Shown here: positions 54,073-63,335 of the stretch, one piece after another | Numbering within the stretch: position 1 is the first letter of the stretch | Layout of the letters: each line of letters starts with the position of its first letter | Assembly (NCBI RefSeq): GCF_000511385.1 | Contig: NC_023138.1 | Location: forward strand, 1 to 64,000 | Reading direction: 5' to 3' | DNA length: 64,000 nucleotides | DNA from: Phaeobacter gallaeciensis DSM 26640 | Lineage (GTDB): Bacteria; Pseudomonadota; Alphaproteobacteria; Rhodobacterales; Rhodobacteraceae | Program-made: the position numbers and the translations under genes | Notes under the pieces: model-generated | The model's database searches: none | The model's input: only the letters and a program-made list of their open reading frames with translations | What the model was told of the DNA's origin: nothing

Positions 54073-55374
54073 ATGACCGAAACCACGTCTCAGCCGATCC
54101 CCGAACACAGCAAGCGTGGCCTGTTCCAGCAATTGGAACTGGACGTCCGCCTATTGGGAATGATCGGTGCCTTTGTCATCTTGTGCATTGGATTCAACAT
54201 CCTGACGGATGGGCGTTTCCTGACGCCGCGCAATATCTTTAATCTGACCATTCAGACCGTGTCGGTGGCCATCATGGCCACGGGCATGGTGTTTGTGATC
54301 GTGACCCGTCACATTGACCTGAGTGTCGGCGCGCTGCTGGCGACCTGCTCGGCGGTGATGGCCGTGGTGCAGACGGATGTGCTGCCGGATATGTTGGGTC
54401 TTGGCCTCAACCATCCTGCCACCTGGATCATCACCGTGGCCGTGGGCCTTACCATTGGTACGCTGATCGGGGCTTTTCAGGGATGGATGGTGGGCTTTCT
54501 GACCATCCCGGCCTTTATCGTGACGCTGGGCGGATTTCTGGTCTGGCGCAATGTGGCCTGGTATCTGACCGATGGTCAGACGATTGGCCCGCTCGACAGC
54601 ACCTTCCTGGTCTTTGGCGGCACCTCCGGCACATTGGGCACCACGCTGAGCTGGGCGGTTGGGATCGTTGCGACCGTTCTGGCGCTGGCCGCATTGTGGA
54701 ACAGCCGCCGGGCCAAGCAAGGACATGGTTTCCCGGTGAAACCGGCTTGGGCCGAAGCGGTCATCGCGAGTGCCATCGCGGTATCCATTTTAGGTTTTGT
54801 CGCCATTCTCAATGCTTATCAAATTCCTGCCCGCCGTCTGAAGCGGATGATGGAGGCGCAGGGGGAAACCATGCCCGAGGGGCTGGTGGTTGGCTATGGT
54901 CTGCCGATTTCGGTATTGATCCTGATTGCTACCGCTGTGGTGATGACGATCATCGCCCGCCGGACGCGTCTGGGGCGTTATATCTTTGCGACTGGCGGCA
55001 ATCCTGATGCGGCTGAGCTGTCTGGCATCAACACACGGCTTCTGACGGTGAAGATCTTCGCCCTGATGGGGTTCCTCTGTGCGCTTTCCGCTGTAGTGGC
55101 ATCGGCGCGACTGGCGAACCATTCCAATGATATCGGCACCTTGGACGAGTTGCGCGTCATTGCGGCGGCAGTCATCGGCGGCACAGCTCTCTCAGGCGGC
55201 TTCGGGACGATCTATGGGGCCATTCTTGGGGCATTGATTATGCAGAGCCTGCAATCCGGAATGGCGATGGTCGGCGTGGATGCGCCGTTCCAGAACATTG
55301 TTGTCGGCACCGTGTTGGTTGCCGCTGTCTGGATCGATATTTTGTATCGCAAACGTGTGGGGGCCCGGATATGA
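54073..55374 (+). CDS. xylH: Xylose-type sugar ABC transporter permease
   Basis: A 433-residue inner-membrane permease of the BPD_transp_2 group with about ten hydrophobic segments. The family blocks [40 protein letters not shown] and [20 protein letters not shown] are clear, as is the [20 protein letters not shown] stretch. A central loop about 40 residues longer than in RbsC-type permeases is usual for XylH. GGAG precedes the ATG. It overlaps xylG by four bases. Confidence 0.92.
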   Translation: MTETTSQPIPEHSKRGLFQQLELDVRLLGMIGAFVILCIGFNILTDGRFLTPRNIFNLTIQTVSVAIMATGMVFVIVTRHIDLSVGALLATCSAVMAVVQTDVLPDMLGLGLNHPATWIITVAVGLTIGTLIGAFQGWMVGFLTIPAFIVTLGGFLVWRNVAWYLTDGQTIGPLDSTFLVFGGTSGTLGTTLSWAVGIVATVLALAALWNSRRAKQGHGFPVKPAWAEAVIASAIAVSILGFVAILNAYQIPARRLKRMMEAQGETMPEGLVVGYGLPISVLILIATAVVMTIIARRTRLGRYIFATGGNPDAAELSGINTRLLTVKIFALMGFLCALSAVVASARLANHSNDIGTLDELRVIAAAVIGGTALSGGFGTIYGAILGALIMQSLQSGMAMVGVDAPFQNIVVGTVLVAAVWIDILYRKRVGARI

Positions 55375-56153
55375 CCACTGCAAAAGAGCTGCGCGCCGCA
55401 GGCGCCACTCCGTTAGTCGAGATGAAGGATATCTCGATCTCCTTTGGCGGCATCAAAGCCGTGGATCACGTCAGCGTCGACCTGTACCCAGGTGAGGTTG
55501 TCGGGCTTCTGGGCCACAATGGTGCCGGGAAATCCACCCTGATCAAAGTGTTATCGGGAGCCTATCAGATGGACGCGGGTGAAATCCGGGTCAATGGCGA
55601 CCGGGTTGAGATCACAAATCCGCGGGATGCGCGGTCGCATAATATCGAGACGATCTACCAGACGCTGGCGCTGGCGGATAATCTTGATGCGGCCTCAAAC
55701 CTGTTTCTGGGGCGTGAGCTGGTGACACCGTTCGGATTGGTCGACGACTCCGCGATGGAGGCCGAATGTCGCAAGATCATGAACCGGTTGAACCCGAACT
55801 TTCAGAAATTCTCTGAACCGGTTTCGGCCTTGTCGGGCGGGCAACGTCAATCCGTTGCCATTGCGCGGGCGGTGTATTTCAACGCCAAGATTCTGATCAT
55901 GGACGAACCGACCGCAGCCCTTGGTCCGCATGAAACGCAGATGGTGGCAGAGCTGATCCAGCAGTTGAAGGCGCAGGGTATCGGGATTTTCCTGATCGAC
56001 CATGACGTCAATGCGGTAATGGAACTGTGTGACCGGGCCTCTGTCATGAAGAACGGCCAGCTTGTCGGAACCGTTGATATTGATGATGTCACTGATGACG
56101 ATCTGTTGAGTATGATCATCCTGGGTAAGCGGCCGGGAGAAGCGGCTGCCTGA
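55371..56153 (+). CDS. xylG: Xylose-type sugar ABC transporter ATPase (single domain)
   Basis: A 260-residue ATPase with Walker [10 protein letters not shown], signature [14 protein letters not shown], Walker [13 protein letters not shown] and switch [10 protein letters not shown]. It is half the length of E. coli XylG, which has two fused ATPase domains; the single-domain form, working as a homodimer, is common in alphaproteobacteria (for example FrcA). The operon ends at a hairpin terminator 22 bp downstream. Confidence 0.92.
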   Translation: MTTAKELRAAGATPLVEMKDISISFGGIKAVDHVSVDLYPGEVVGLLGHNGAGKSTLIKVLSGAYQMDAGEIRVNGDRVEITNPRDARSHNIETIYQTLALADNLDAASNLFLGRELVTPFGLVDDSAMEAECRKIMNRLNPNFQKFSEPVSALSGGQRQSVAIARAVYFNAKILIMDEPTAALGPHETQMVAELIQQLKAQGIGIFLIDHDVNAVMELCDRASVMKNGQLVGTVDIDDVTDDDLLSMIILGKRPGEAAA

Positions 56154-56174
56154 GGCGACAAGTTTTTAACAAGC

Positions 56175-56200
56175 GGGGCTGCCATCGGCGGCCCCTTTTT
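56175..56200 (+). terminator. Rho-independent terminator of xylFHG
   Basis: GGGGCTGCC pairs with GGCGGCCCC (one wobble), three-base loop, then five T residues, 22 bp after the xylG stop. Confidence 0.85.
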
Positions 56201-56229
56201 GCGTTTTCCCTAGCTTGCGGGGCGGCAGG

Positions 56230-56259
56230 TTGGATTCTACAGTCTATGTAGATTTTTAT
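56230..56259 (+). promoter_or_regulatory. MerR-type promoter with dyad in a long spacer
   Basis: A -35-like TTGGAT (56230-56235) and -10-like TTTTAT (56254-56259) are separated by 18 bp, and the dyad TCTACA-GTCTA-TGTAGA (56236-56252) fills the spacer. This is the architecture of MerR-activated promoters. It reads into the MerR-family gene starting at 56279, so it is probably autoregulatory. Confidence 0.6.
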
Positions 56260-56278
56260 GATCGCTGGGGAAGACAGC

Positions 56279-56707
56279 ATGCTGACGATTGGCACATTGG
56301 CCAAACGCACCGGGACAAAGGTGCAGACCATTCGCTACTACGAGCAGATCGGTTTGATGCCGGAACCGGGCCGAACTGCGGGCGGGCAACGCCGGTATGG
56401 CGATACGGAGCTGGATAGGCTTGCCTTTATTCGCCATGCCCGACAACTGGGGTTTCCGCTGGATGCCATACGCGAGCTGTTGGATCTGGCGGATCATCCG
56501 GGTCAATCATGTTCCGATGCGGATTCCATCGCGCAACGGCAGCTGAAACAAGTGGCGGATCGGATCGCGCGGCTGGAGGCCCTGCAGACTGAGCTGCAGC
56601 GGATGATCTGCGATTGTGCTGGCGGTACCGTCGCTGAATGTCGTGTTCTGGAGGTGTTGCGGGATCATTCGGAATGCCTGACCAATCACGATGAGATCGG
56701 TGCCTGA
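56279..56707 (+). CDS. MerR-family metal-type regulator
   Basis: A 142-residue regulator with the MerR winged helix (LTIGTLAKRTGTKVQTIRYY, EQIGLMPEPGRTAGGQRRYG), a dimerisation helix (about residues 75-110) and a cysteine-bearing C-terminus (MICDCAGG, then AECRVLEVL and HSECLTNH). The cysteines suggest a metal or thiol signal, as in CadR/PbrR/HmrR. The ATG at 56279 follows GGGGAAG; the upstream ATG at 56258 lies inside the promoter. No metal-export gene is adjacent. It ends flush against the convergent toxin gene. Confidence 0.85.
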   Translation: MLTIGTLAKRTGTKVQTIRYYEQIGLMPEPGRTAGGQRRYGDTELDRLAFIRHARQLGFPLDAIRELLDLADHPGQSCSDADSIAQRQLKQVADRIARLEALQTELQRMICDCAGGTVAECRVLEVLRDHSECLTNHDEIGA

Positions 56708-57076
56708 TTAGATCCTTGGTGGCGTCTCATCATGCCCAAGCGCACGCAGCAGCATCCGGCGCTGGTGATCTTGGCCGCCAAAGAACACTGCCAACACGCG
56801 CAGTTGTTGGTCTGCCTCGTCTAAATCAAAATAGAATATGGCGCGCCCCTTGGTGACGCTGCGCAGGCCCGGTGCAATCTCGGGGCGCAGCATGCCTTGG
56901 TGGGGCGCTTGCCCCAATGCTTCCATCGCATCGTCAATCTCGGCCAGACGTGTGGCAGCGCGCTCGAACGCGGTCTCTGTGTCCTCACCAAAGCCAATGG
57001 CGGCTTCAAAGAGGAAGTCGAAAATAGCCTCGAGGTCTCGGTCGATCGCTTCGGCGCGATTAACCCGGTAGATCAT
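56708..57076 (-). CDS. parE: RelE/ParE-family toxin of a type II toxin-antitoxin pair
   Basis: A 122-residue protein with the ParE fold: N-terminal helix hairpin (RVNRAEAIDRDLEAIFDFLF) and a C-terminal beta strand (QLRVLAVFFGGQDHQRRML), where the arginine and following residues match ParE toxins. Such toxins block gyrase or cleave mRNA. The ATG at 57076 lies within the last 17 bp of the antitoxin gene, the usual coupling; upstream frames are inside that gene. A plasmid-maintenance role is likely on this replicon. Confidence 0.8.
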   Translation of the reverse strand: MIYRVNRAEAIDRDLEAIFDFLFEAAIGFGEDTETAFERAATRLAEIDDAMEALGQAPHQGMLRPEIAPGLRSVTKGRAIFYFDLDEADQQLRVLAVFFGGQDHQRRMLLRALGHDETPPRI

Positions 57077-57335
57077 GCTGCATCCGTTTCCGTGCCAGAA
57101 GATCCGTTGTGCGTTGACGGCCATCTGACGCGCTGACGAAGGCCCCGTCGCGCCGCTCTGCAATCAGGGCACGCAGGGCTGCGGTGTCGGCACGGCGCGC
57201 CTCGGTTTCTTCACGTAGAAGTTCGAGGCCCTGCTGCAATACGGCGCTCAGGCTCGAGTACCGACCTTCTGCGACCAAGGTGCGGGCAAAGTCATCCTGC
57301 GCTTCGGTCAGGGAGATGGAGGCTTTCACACTCAT
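57060..57335 (-). CDS. parD: ParD-type ribbon-helix-helix antitoxin
   Basis: A 91-residue antitoxin. The N-terminus (MSVKASISLTEAQDDFARTL, EGRYSSLSAVLQQGLELLRE) is the ParD/CopG ribbon-helix-helix DNA-binding unit; the C-terminal half is charged and probably wraps the toxin. AGGT precedes the ATG at 57335; an in-frame ATG at 57365 has no ribosome site. It overlaps the toxin gene by 17 bp. A perfect palindrome lies 38 bp upstream. Confidence 0.82.
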   Translation of the reverse strand: MSVKASISLTEAQDDFARTLVAEGRYSSLSAVLQQGLELLREETEARRADTAALRALIAERRDGAFVSASDGRQRTTDLLARKRMQHDLPG

Positions 57336-57373
57336 TTTGCACCTGATGTTGCTGTGGGTTCCCATCTCTACTT

Positions 57374-57390
57374 ATGCTACTGAGTAGCAT
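57374..57390. promoter_or_regulatory. Candidate ParD operator
   Basis: ATGCTACT-G-AGTAGCAT, perfect 8-bp arms, 38 bp upstream of the antitoxin start. It overlaps the stop codon of the TspO-like gene. Antitoxins of this class bind such a palindrome to repress their own operon. Confidence 0.6.
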
Positions 57391-58099
57391 TTATCAATCC
57401 AGCACCTGATACTCCACGCAGGGCCAGTGCGATCCAGCCCAATCCTGCGAGGGCGACGATCAGCCAGTTGTCGCTGCTCCATTGGTTGACGACGATCCCG
57501 CCGATGGCCCAGCAGACAGCAATCGTATAGGTTGAGGCGGTGGGGTTGCGTGATTGGACCACCCATGCAACCGCCAGTGCCGCCACAAGACAGATCACCC
57601 CCGCAATTTCTGGGTTCATCAGCCCGTATCCGGGAACAACGATACTGATCGAAACGGCAGAAGCAGCTGTTAGCCACCCTGCATAAAGACCAATTGGGCC
57701 ACGTTTCCAGATCCTTTTGCGACCACCGGCGCGGTCCATTGCAAGGATCGCAGTGACTGTCATGGCCAGGATCAGGAGTGTGGCCAGAATTGGCGACATA
57801 TTTGCAATCCAGAGCCAGCAGACGCCGATGGCAAGGCTGATCGAAAGTGGTTTACGCATCTCATGCCAGCTTGAGTTCTCCGCTGCCCGAACGGCGCCAA
57901 ACCCGGCTCCTACAATGAGCCAGAGATAGATGACGATCCAGATGGAAAACGCGGGTCCTACCGGCTGAATGACGGGATCAGGCTGAGGGTAGGGCAGTTG
58001 GCTGGCGGTGTAGCCGGTAAAGGGTGCAGTCACCAAGGGCGCTGCAGCAAAGGCAATGGCAAGAGCCAAGGTAAGATAGGCCAACGATTGTTTATTCAT
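57377..58099 (-). CDS. TspO/MBR-like polytopic membrane protein
   Basis: A 240-residue inner-membrane protein with about seven hydrophobic segments. The motif PVGPAFSIWIVIYLWLIVGA and tryptophan-rich strands (VCWLWIANMSP, VNQWSSDNWLIVAL) resemble the tryptophan-rich sensory protein group related to TspO, though it is longer than classical TspO (about 160 residues). Substrate and role are unknown. ATG 58099 is chosen over the TTG at 58108. Confidence 0.65.
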   Translation of the reverse strand: MNKQSLAYLTLALAIAFAAAPLVTAPFTGYTASQLPYPQPDPVIQPVGPAFSIWIVIYLWLIVGAGFGAVRAAENSSWHEMRKPLSISLAIGVCWLWIANMSPILATLLILAMTVTAILAMDRAGGRKRIWKRGPIGLYAGWLTAASAVSISIVVPGYGLMNPEIAGVICLVAALAVAWVVQSRNPTASTYTIAVCWAIGGIVVNQWSSDNWLIVALAGLGWIALALRGVSGAGLINATQ

Positions 58100-58176
58100 T
58101 GTCTTCAAATCCCGCTATTATTTACCGGTGTGTTCGAGAGCCTATCATTTCAATATTACGCTCTGTTTACATGCGG

Positions 58177-59733
58177 TTAAAGAAACGCTCTCAGCTCAGC
58201 TAATGTTCCTGCTTCTAACGCTGGTTTATCGGTTCGTATGCGATTGATACGGGGAAACCTCATGGCCAGACCGCTTTTGTGACGGGATGATTCATTCAGC
58301 CCTTCAAAGGCAACTTCCAACACAAGCCCAGGTTTTACCGCACGGACCGGACCGAAGCGATCAATGGTGTTGTTGCGCACAAACCGATCCAGCTCCTTCA
58401 GCTCAGCGTCGGTGAAACCGAAATACGCCTTGCCGACAGGCACCAGCTGATCGCCATCCCACACGCCGAAGGTGAAATCAGAGTAGTAGCCTGAACGCTT
58501 GCCATGCCCGCGCTGTGCATAGAGCATGACCGCATCCACCAGCATTGGATCACGTTTCCATTTGAACCAATTGCCGCGCTTGCGCCCTGCAATATAGGCG
58601 CTGTCGCGGCGCTTGATCATGACGCCTTCAATCACGCTGTTTGGCGGATCCGCCCGTAGTTTCGCGAGATCTTCCCAAGTCTCAAAGTCAAGCGGCAGAG
58701 AGCGATCGATACGTGGATCACTCAGATCGGTAACGCAGGTTTGCAAATGTGTCTGGCGATCAACCAATGTGCGGCATCTCAGATCTTCGCCATTCCAGAG
58801 CAGCACGTCATAGACCCGCAGCGCGGCGGGATGGCTTGCCAGCATTGCCTTTCCAACCTTCTTGCGACCCAGCCGTTTCTGCAGATCGCCGAAGGGAGCA
58901 ACGATGTCCTCGCGTTTTACCAGCAGCTCGCCATCCAGCACCCCGTCAAAATTCAACGCCTCGATCACATCGGGGAAGGATCCGGAGATATCTTCACCGG
59001 TGCGCGAATACAGCCGCCTTGTCCCGTTGTCGTTCACGGCCTGAACACGGATGCCGTCCCATTTCCACTCCGCGACGAAGTCTGCCGGAGAGAGGCTGTT
59101 GAGGTCCTCCAGATCAGTACCGGTGGACAGCATGACCGGGCGGAAGGGGGCCGCTGCGAGGTTCATTGGCTTCTCGCCGCCCTCCAACCAAGCGAACAGT
59201 GGCAGGTATGGCGCTGTTAGCCCGTGCCAGAGTTCTTCTATCTCGGTGACATCAACATTCCCAAATTGGGCCAGCGCGCTGCGCGCCAACCGGGCAGAGA
59301 CACCAACGCGCAGGCCACCTGTCGCCAACTTCAGATACGCATAGCGCTGCGTCGGGGTCATCTGTGACAACCGCCGAGCGATGAGTGCGGGGAGTTGTGC
59401 TTTGGCGGTGCTGGTCAGTTCATGCACCGCATCGGCCAGCGACAGATCAACCACCCTGTCGGAGTGCGGCCAGATCAGGGCCACGGTTTCCGCCAGATCG
59501 CCGACAAAATCATAGGACAGGCGGAACAGCTCTGCGTCCGTCTCCTCTGCCACCAGACCGCGCAGCAGGGAGGGCGTCACGTTGCGCAGGGCAAGGTCAC
59601 CGGTGATGGCCGCAAGCGCATAGCCCCGGTCCGGGTCCGGGATTGTGCTGAACGCGGTCATTAGATGAGCAATCTTGCCATTACGCGAGGGTGTGAAGGC
59701 GAGTTGCTCCAAAAGCTCGGCGAAGGCCTGCAT
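58177..59733 (-). CDS. ATP-dependent DNA ligase (LigB/LHEP type)
   Basis: A 518-residue ATP-dependent ligase. The N-terminal DNA-binding domain covers about residues 1-190; the adenylation domain has the catalytic Lys224 in EWKWDGIR, followed by RLYSRTGEDISGSFPDV (motif III region LDGELLV), VIEGVMIKRRDSAYIAGRK (motif IV/V) and NWFKWKRD (motif V). The C-terminal OB domain follows. It overlaps the upstream MBL exonuclease by one base, the pairing seen in bacterial ligase-associated repair clusters. Confidence 0.92.
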   Translation of the reverse strand: MQAFAELLEQLAFTPSRNGKIAHLMTAFSTIPDPDRGYALAAITGDLALRNVTPSLLRGLVAEETDAELFRLSYDFVGDLAETVALIWPHSDRVVDLSLADAVHELTSTAKAQLPALIARRLSQMTPTQRYAYLKLATGGLRVGVSARLARSALAQFGNVDVTEIEELWHGLTAPYLPLFAWLEGGEKPMNLAAAPFRPVMLSTGTDLEDLNSLSPADFVAEWKWDGIRVQAVNDNGTRRLYSRTGEDISGSFPDVIEALNFDGVLDGELLVKREDIVAPFGDLQKRLGRKKVGKAMLASHPAALRVYDVLLWNGEDLRCRTLVDRQTHLQTCVTDLSDPRIDRSLPLDFETWEDLAKLRADPPNSVIEGVMIKRRDSAYIAGRKRGNWFKWKRDPMLVDAVMLYAQRGHGKRSGYYSDFTFGVWDGDQLVPVGKAYFGFTDAELKELDRFVRNNTIDRFGPVRAVKPGLVLEVAFEGLNESSRHKSGLAMRFPRINRIRTDKPALEAGTLAELRAFL

Positions 59734-60746
59734 TACTCTGCCTCCTCCTCATAGCCGACGAGCCTCAGGGGGCGCGCGGTGATCTGGTTCAACTCGCACC
59801 AGCGGACCAGCGCGTCCTCACGGCCGTGAGTGACCCATACCTGTTCCGGGTTGAGATCCCTGATGGTGCGGGTCAGATCCGGCCAATCCACATGGTCGCT
59901 GAGGATTAGGGGCAGTTCGACACCCCGCTGCCTGGCGCGGGCACGCACCTGCATCCAGCCGCTGGCAAAACAGATGACCGGATCGGGAAAGCGCTGTGCC
60001 CAGGTCGCGGCAAATGCAGAAGGCGGGCCAAGAATAATCTGGCCTTTAAAGGCCGCTTTGCCTTCCTTGGTGGTGGCCGGACGCAGTTCTCCCAGATCGA
60101 CCCCCTGCGCGATGTGGTAGTCACATAAGCGCTGCAAGGCCCCGTGGATATAAATCGGCTGATCCCAACCTGCCCGCCGTAACAGCGCGATAACCCGTTG
60201 CGCCTTGCCCAATGCGTAGGCGCCGACAAGATGGCAGCGCTCAGGTTGCGCCGCGACCGAGCGCAGCAGTTTTTCGATTTCGGAGCGAGGGGTAGGGTGG
60301 TTGAACACCGGCAGACCGAAGGTCGCCTCGGTCACGAAAACGTCGCAAGGGGCCAGTTGAAAAGATGCGCAGGCGGGGTTGTCCACGCGGGCATAGTCAC
60401 CTGAAACGGTGATGGCAGTATTGCCGTCGTCGACAGTAATCTGACAAGAGCCCAACACATGGCCGGCGGGTGTAAACCGCGCGTTGATGCCGTCAATTTC
60501 TGTACTTTCCTCAACGGCAATACGGTTGACGCAGAAGTCATCGCCATAGCGTATGGCCATGATATCCAGCGTCTGGGGGCTGGCCCAGACGGTGCCGTGG
60601 CCGGCTCGGGCATGATCGGCATGCCCATGGGTGATCATCGCACGGGGGACCGGGCGTATCGGATCGATGTAGAAATCCCCGGCCGGGCAATAGAGGCCAT
60701 CCGGCTGGGGGTGCAGCAACTCCTCCGCCAGGCGTTTTGCGCTCAC
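59733..60746 (-). CDS. Ligase-associated metallo-beta-lactamase-fold DNA exonuclease
   Basis: A 337-residue SNM1-like nuclease. Metal ligands are seen in ITHGHADHARAGH (HxHxDH), in FTPAGHVLGSCQITVD and in VSGDYARVD; the beta-CASP part follows. The C-terminal WVTHGREDALVRW is typical of the ligase-associated group. The GTG start at 60746 follows AAGGAG. It is co-transcribed with the ligase gene. The DEXH helicase and phosphoesterase that often complete the set are not in the window. Confidence 0.88.
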   Translation of the reverse strand: MSAKRLAEELLHPQPDGLYCPAGDFYIDPIRPVPRAMITHGHADHARAGHGTVWASPQTLDIMAIRYGDDFCVNRIAVEESTEIDGINARFTPAGHVLGSCQITVDDGNTAITVSGDYARVDNPACASFQLAPCDVFVTEATFGLPVFNHPTPRSEIEKLLRSVAAQPERCHLVGAYALGKAQRVIALLRRAGWDQPIYIHGALQRLCDYHIAQGVDLGELRPATTKEGKAAFKGQIILGPPSAFAATWAQRFPDPVICFASGWMQVRARARQRGVELPLILSDHVDWPDLTRTIRDLNPEQVWVTHGREDALVRWCELNQITARPLRLVGYEEEAE

Positions 60747-60939
60747 GGGATCGTCTCCTTCGTGTCAAACCAACGGGTATCGGAAAGAAGCTAACCCAAT
60801 CAGATGTTTGGACAAGGGCTGTGGCGCCTCCGACTGACAATCTCAGTGTTAAATGATGGGGGCTGGAACCATCTGCGGAGTCACGCGTTTTGCCCGTTGT
60901 GGCGCAGCCATCCCAAAATATCAGCTGAGGAGACGACCC

Positions 60940-62274
60940 GTGGCGCAGAAGAATTTGACGCAAGGGGCGGTCTGGCGTGCGCTCGCGGCGGTGTCAGCTC
61001 CAATGTCGCTGGGCATTCTGGGCGTGTTGAGTGTTGGTTTGGCTGATGCCTATTTTCTAGGTCAATTGGGAGAGGCACCGCTTGCGGCTGTCGGTTTCAT
61101 CTATCCCGTGACAACAGCGGTGACATCGCTGTCGATCGGCCTGTCCGCTGGTGCAAATGCGGCAATTTCTCAGAGTTTGGGGCGCGGTGATAGCGAGGCT
61201 GAAACCAACAGGCTGTCGGTCCATGCCATCGCCCTGGGCACAGTGGTTGCGATATTGGTGGCGCTGGCGTTCTACCTTGGCGCGGGCGCTCTGTTCTCGG
61301 TGATGGGCGCAAAGGATGATGTACTGGCAGAGGCGCAGTCCTATGCACCATTCTGGGCGCTGTCTTTCCCGTTTTTAGTCGGCATGGCGCTTTTGAATGC
61401 AGTGTTCCGGGCGCATGGGGATGGCGCAACCTCAGCGGTGATCATGATGGTTGCAGCCGTGCTTAATATCGCGCTGGACCCTGTCCTGATCTACGGGCTC
61501 GGCCCGGTGCCGGAGATGTCGACCGCCGGGGCGGCACTTGCCACTGCTCTGGCGCGGGTTCTGACGCTGATAGGGGCTTTTAGTTACGCGCTTCGGATCG
61601 GGGTCATTCGCCCGCCAGAGGTGTTCACCGATGGCATTGGCGATTCCGTGCGCGAAGTTATCCGTGTCGGCCTCCCCGCCGCATTTTCAAATGCGATCAA
61701 CCCGGCCGGAATGGCGATGGTCACAGCCGCGGCGGCGACCCTGGGTGATACTGTCGTTGCCGGGCTCGGGGCTGCACAGCGGGTGCAATCGGTGGCTCTT
61801 GTACCATTGCTGGCGCTGTCGGCGGGTATCGGGCCTGTTGTCGGTCAGAACTGGGGCGCGGATCAGCAGGCGCGGGCACGTCTGGCAGTGTGGCGATCCT
61901 GGCAATTCTGCGTCGGATACGGGCTGGCCGTGGCTTTGGCGCTGACGCTGTTTGCGTCTGATATCGCCAGCCTTCTCACCTCTGATCAAGGCGCGGCCGC
62001 GAGGGCTGCGCAGTATCTGCGCTTCGTCAGCTGGAGCTTTCTCGGATATGGCGTTTTGGTTACCGCCAACGCCGCGATGAATGCGCGTTCGAAAGCTGTG
62101 TGGTCAATGGGTTTGAGCCTGATGCGGATCTTTGCGATATATGTGCCGCTGGCGTGGCTGGGTGTCTGGATATTTGGTTATGCGGGCATTCTTGGCGCTG
62201 CGGTGATCGCCAATCTGGCGGCTGTTCCAGGCGCTTATTTCACCGGTCGCAGGACGGGATTAGTGGCGCGCTGA
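60940..62274 (+). CDS. MATE-family efflux transporter
   Basis: A 444-residue multidrug/toxin exporter with twelve hydrophobic segments in two MatE repeats (SLGILGVLSVGLADAYFLGQ in the first, GLPAAFSNAINPAGMAMVTA in the second, NWGADQQARARLAVWRSWQF in the linker). It probably uses a sodium or proton gradient; the substrate is unknown. The GTG at 60940 is chosen because GAGGAG lies seven bases upstream; the frame is open to 60853 without a better start. It is divergent from the exonuclease/ligase unit and convergent with the topoisomerase. Confidence 0.85.
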   Translation: MAQKNLTQGAVWRALAAVSAPMSLGILGVLSVGLADAYFLGQLGEAPLAAVGFIYPVTTAVTSLSIGLSAGANAAISQSLGRGDSEAETNRLSVHAIALGTVVAILVALAFYLGAGALFSVMGAKDDVLAEAQSYAPFWALSFPFLVGMALLNAVFRAHGDGATSAVIMMVAAVLNIALDPVLIYGLGPVPEMSTAGAALATALARVLTLIGAFSYALRIGVIRPPEVFTDGIGDSVREVIRVGLPAAFSNAINPAGMAMVTAAAATLGDTVVAGLGAAQRVQSVALVPLLALSAGIGPVVGQNWGADQQARARLAVWRSWQFCVGYGLAVALALTLFASDIASLLTSDQGAAARAAQYLRFVSWSFLGYGVLVTANAAMNARSKAVWSMGLSLMRIFAIYVPLAWLGVWIFGYAGILGAAVIANLAAVPGAYFTGRRTGLVAR

Positions 62275-62283
62275 GAGCGCCGC

Positions 62284-63261
62284 TCAGCTGGCATTCAGCA
62301 AATCAATCAGTCTACTCTCACCCAAGCGTAGCCCGCTGATTTGCCGCTGCGACAAAGCGCTCAGCCGTGCTGCACGTTGAGGGTCTGGTAGCTCGGCCAA
62401 TCCGATGATCTGCGGATGGATATAGCTGTTGCGGGCGATGGTTGGGGTGTTGTGTAGCCGCTCTGCAGCGGCTTCTGCCATCGCGGTGATGGTCAGGGTC
62501 GGGGCATCGAGAGCGACGGTAAATGCGGCATGGCTGCCGTTCCAGGTGCGCAGGGTCTTGGCGGAGACCCCATCGCCGCAGAGTTTAGCCAAAACCTCCT
62601 GCACCTGCTCTGAACGCACGGCGCGGGTATTGCCGTCGGCGTCGACCCAAGAGATCAGTTCGGGACCGGCCAGATCCTGTGAGCGTTCAAGAATGCGTTG
62701 CAGCGCAGGGCCACGCAGGGATTTCTCCACGGTCTGGCCACCCTTCGCCGTATATCTCAGCTGTATCACCTGCCCCGAAAAGGCGACGTGACGCGGGCGC
62801 AATGTGGTGGCGCCGTAGCTGCCGTTCTCCTCGGTGTAGCTGGGATTTCCAATTCTGAGCGAGCCGCGATCCAACAGGGCGAGTACGGCTGCGATCGCGG
62901 TGTCTTCGTCTCCAACAGGGCCGGTCAACCTGTCGCTGATCCAGCGGCGCAACACGGGTAGGCGCCCCCCAAAGGTGCCCAGCTGGGCAAATTTCTGTTC
63001 GGCCCGGTGCGCCTGCCATTCAGCGTGATAGCGATATTGCTTCCGATCGCGGGCGTCGCGCCCGGTGGCCTGAAGGTGGCCATTGGTCAGTGGGCACAAC
63101 CAGACATCTTTATAGGCAGGCGGGACGCCCAAACCATTCAGTCGCGCTCGTTCCGTCGCATCGCCGATATGACTGCCATCGGGCATGTAATAGGAAAACC
63201 CGCGGCCTCGACGGCGGCGGGTAATACCGGGCTGATCATCCGTATAGTAGACCAGTTTCAT
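62284..63261 (-). CDS. DNA topoisomerase IB
   Basis: A 325-residue poxvirus-like type IB topoisomerase that relaxes supercoils through a 3'-phosphotyrosine. Catalytic residues are Tyr280 (IARNSYIHPQI), with the conserved SLRIGNPSYTEENGSYGATT, the basic RYTAKGG and KTLRTWNGSHAAF. Usual bacterial length is about 330 residues. It is monocistronic, 9 bp from the convergent MATE stop. Confidence 0.9.
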   Translation of the reverse strand: MKLVYYTDDQPGITRRRRGRGFSYYMPDGSHIGDATERARLNGLGVPPAYKDVWLCPLTNGHLQATGRDARDRKQYRYHAEWQAHRAEQKFAQLGTFGGRLPVLRRWISDRLTGPVGDEDTAIAAVLALLDRGSLRIGNPSYTEENGSYGATTLRPRHVAFSGQVIQLRYTAKGGQTVEKSLRGPALQRILERSQDLAGPELISWVDADGNTRAVRSEQVQEVLAKLCGDGVSAKTLRTWNGSHAAFTVALDAPTLTITAMAEAAAERLHNTPTIARNSYIHPQIIGLAELPDPQRAARLSALSQRQISGLRLGESRLIDLLNAS

Positions 63262-63303
63262 TACGTTGATCTCTGTCTCAACAACGATGGGCCATGGGGT
63301 TGC

Positions 63304-63327
63304 GGGCCGCCTGAGGTCAGGCGGCCC
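63304..63327. other. GC-rich hairpin between the dehydrogenase and topoisomerase genes
   Basis: GGGCCGCCTG pairs with CAGGCGGCCC (10 bp, four-base loop), 8 bp after the dehydrogenase stop on the minus strand. No T-run follows on either strand, so it may act as a weak terminator or mRNA 3' end. Confidence 0.45.
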
Positions 63328-63335
63328 TCACATTG

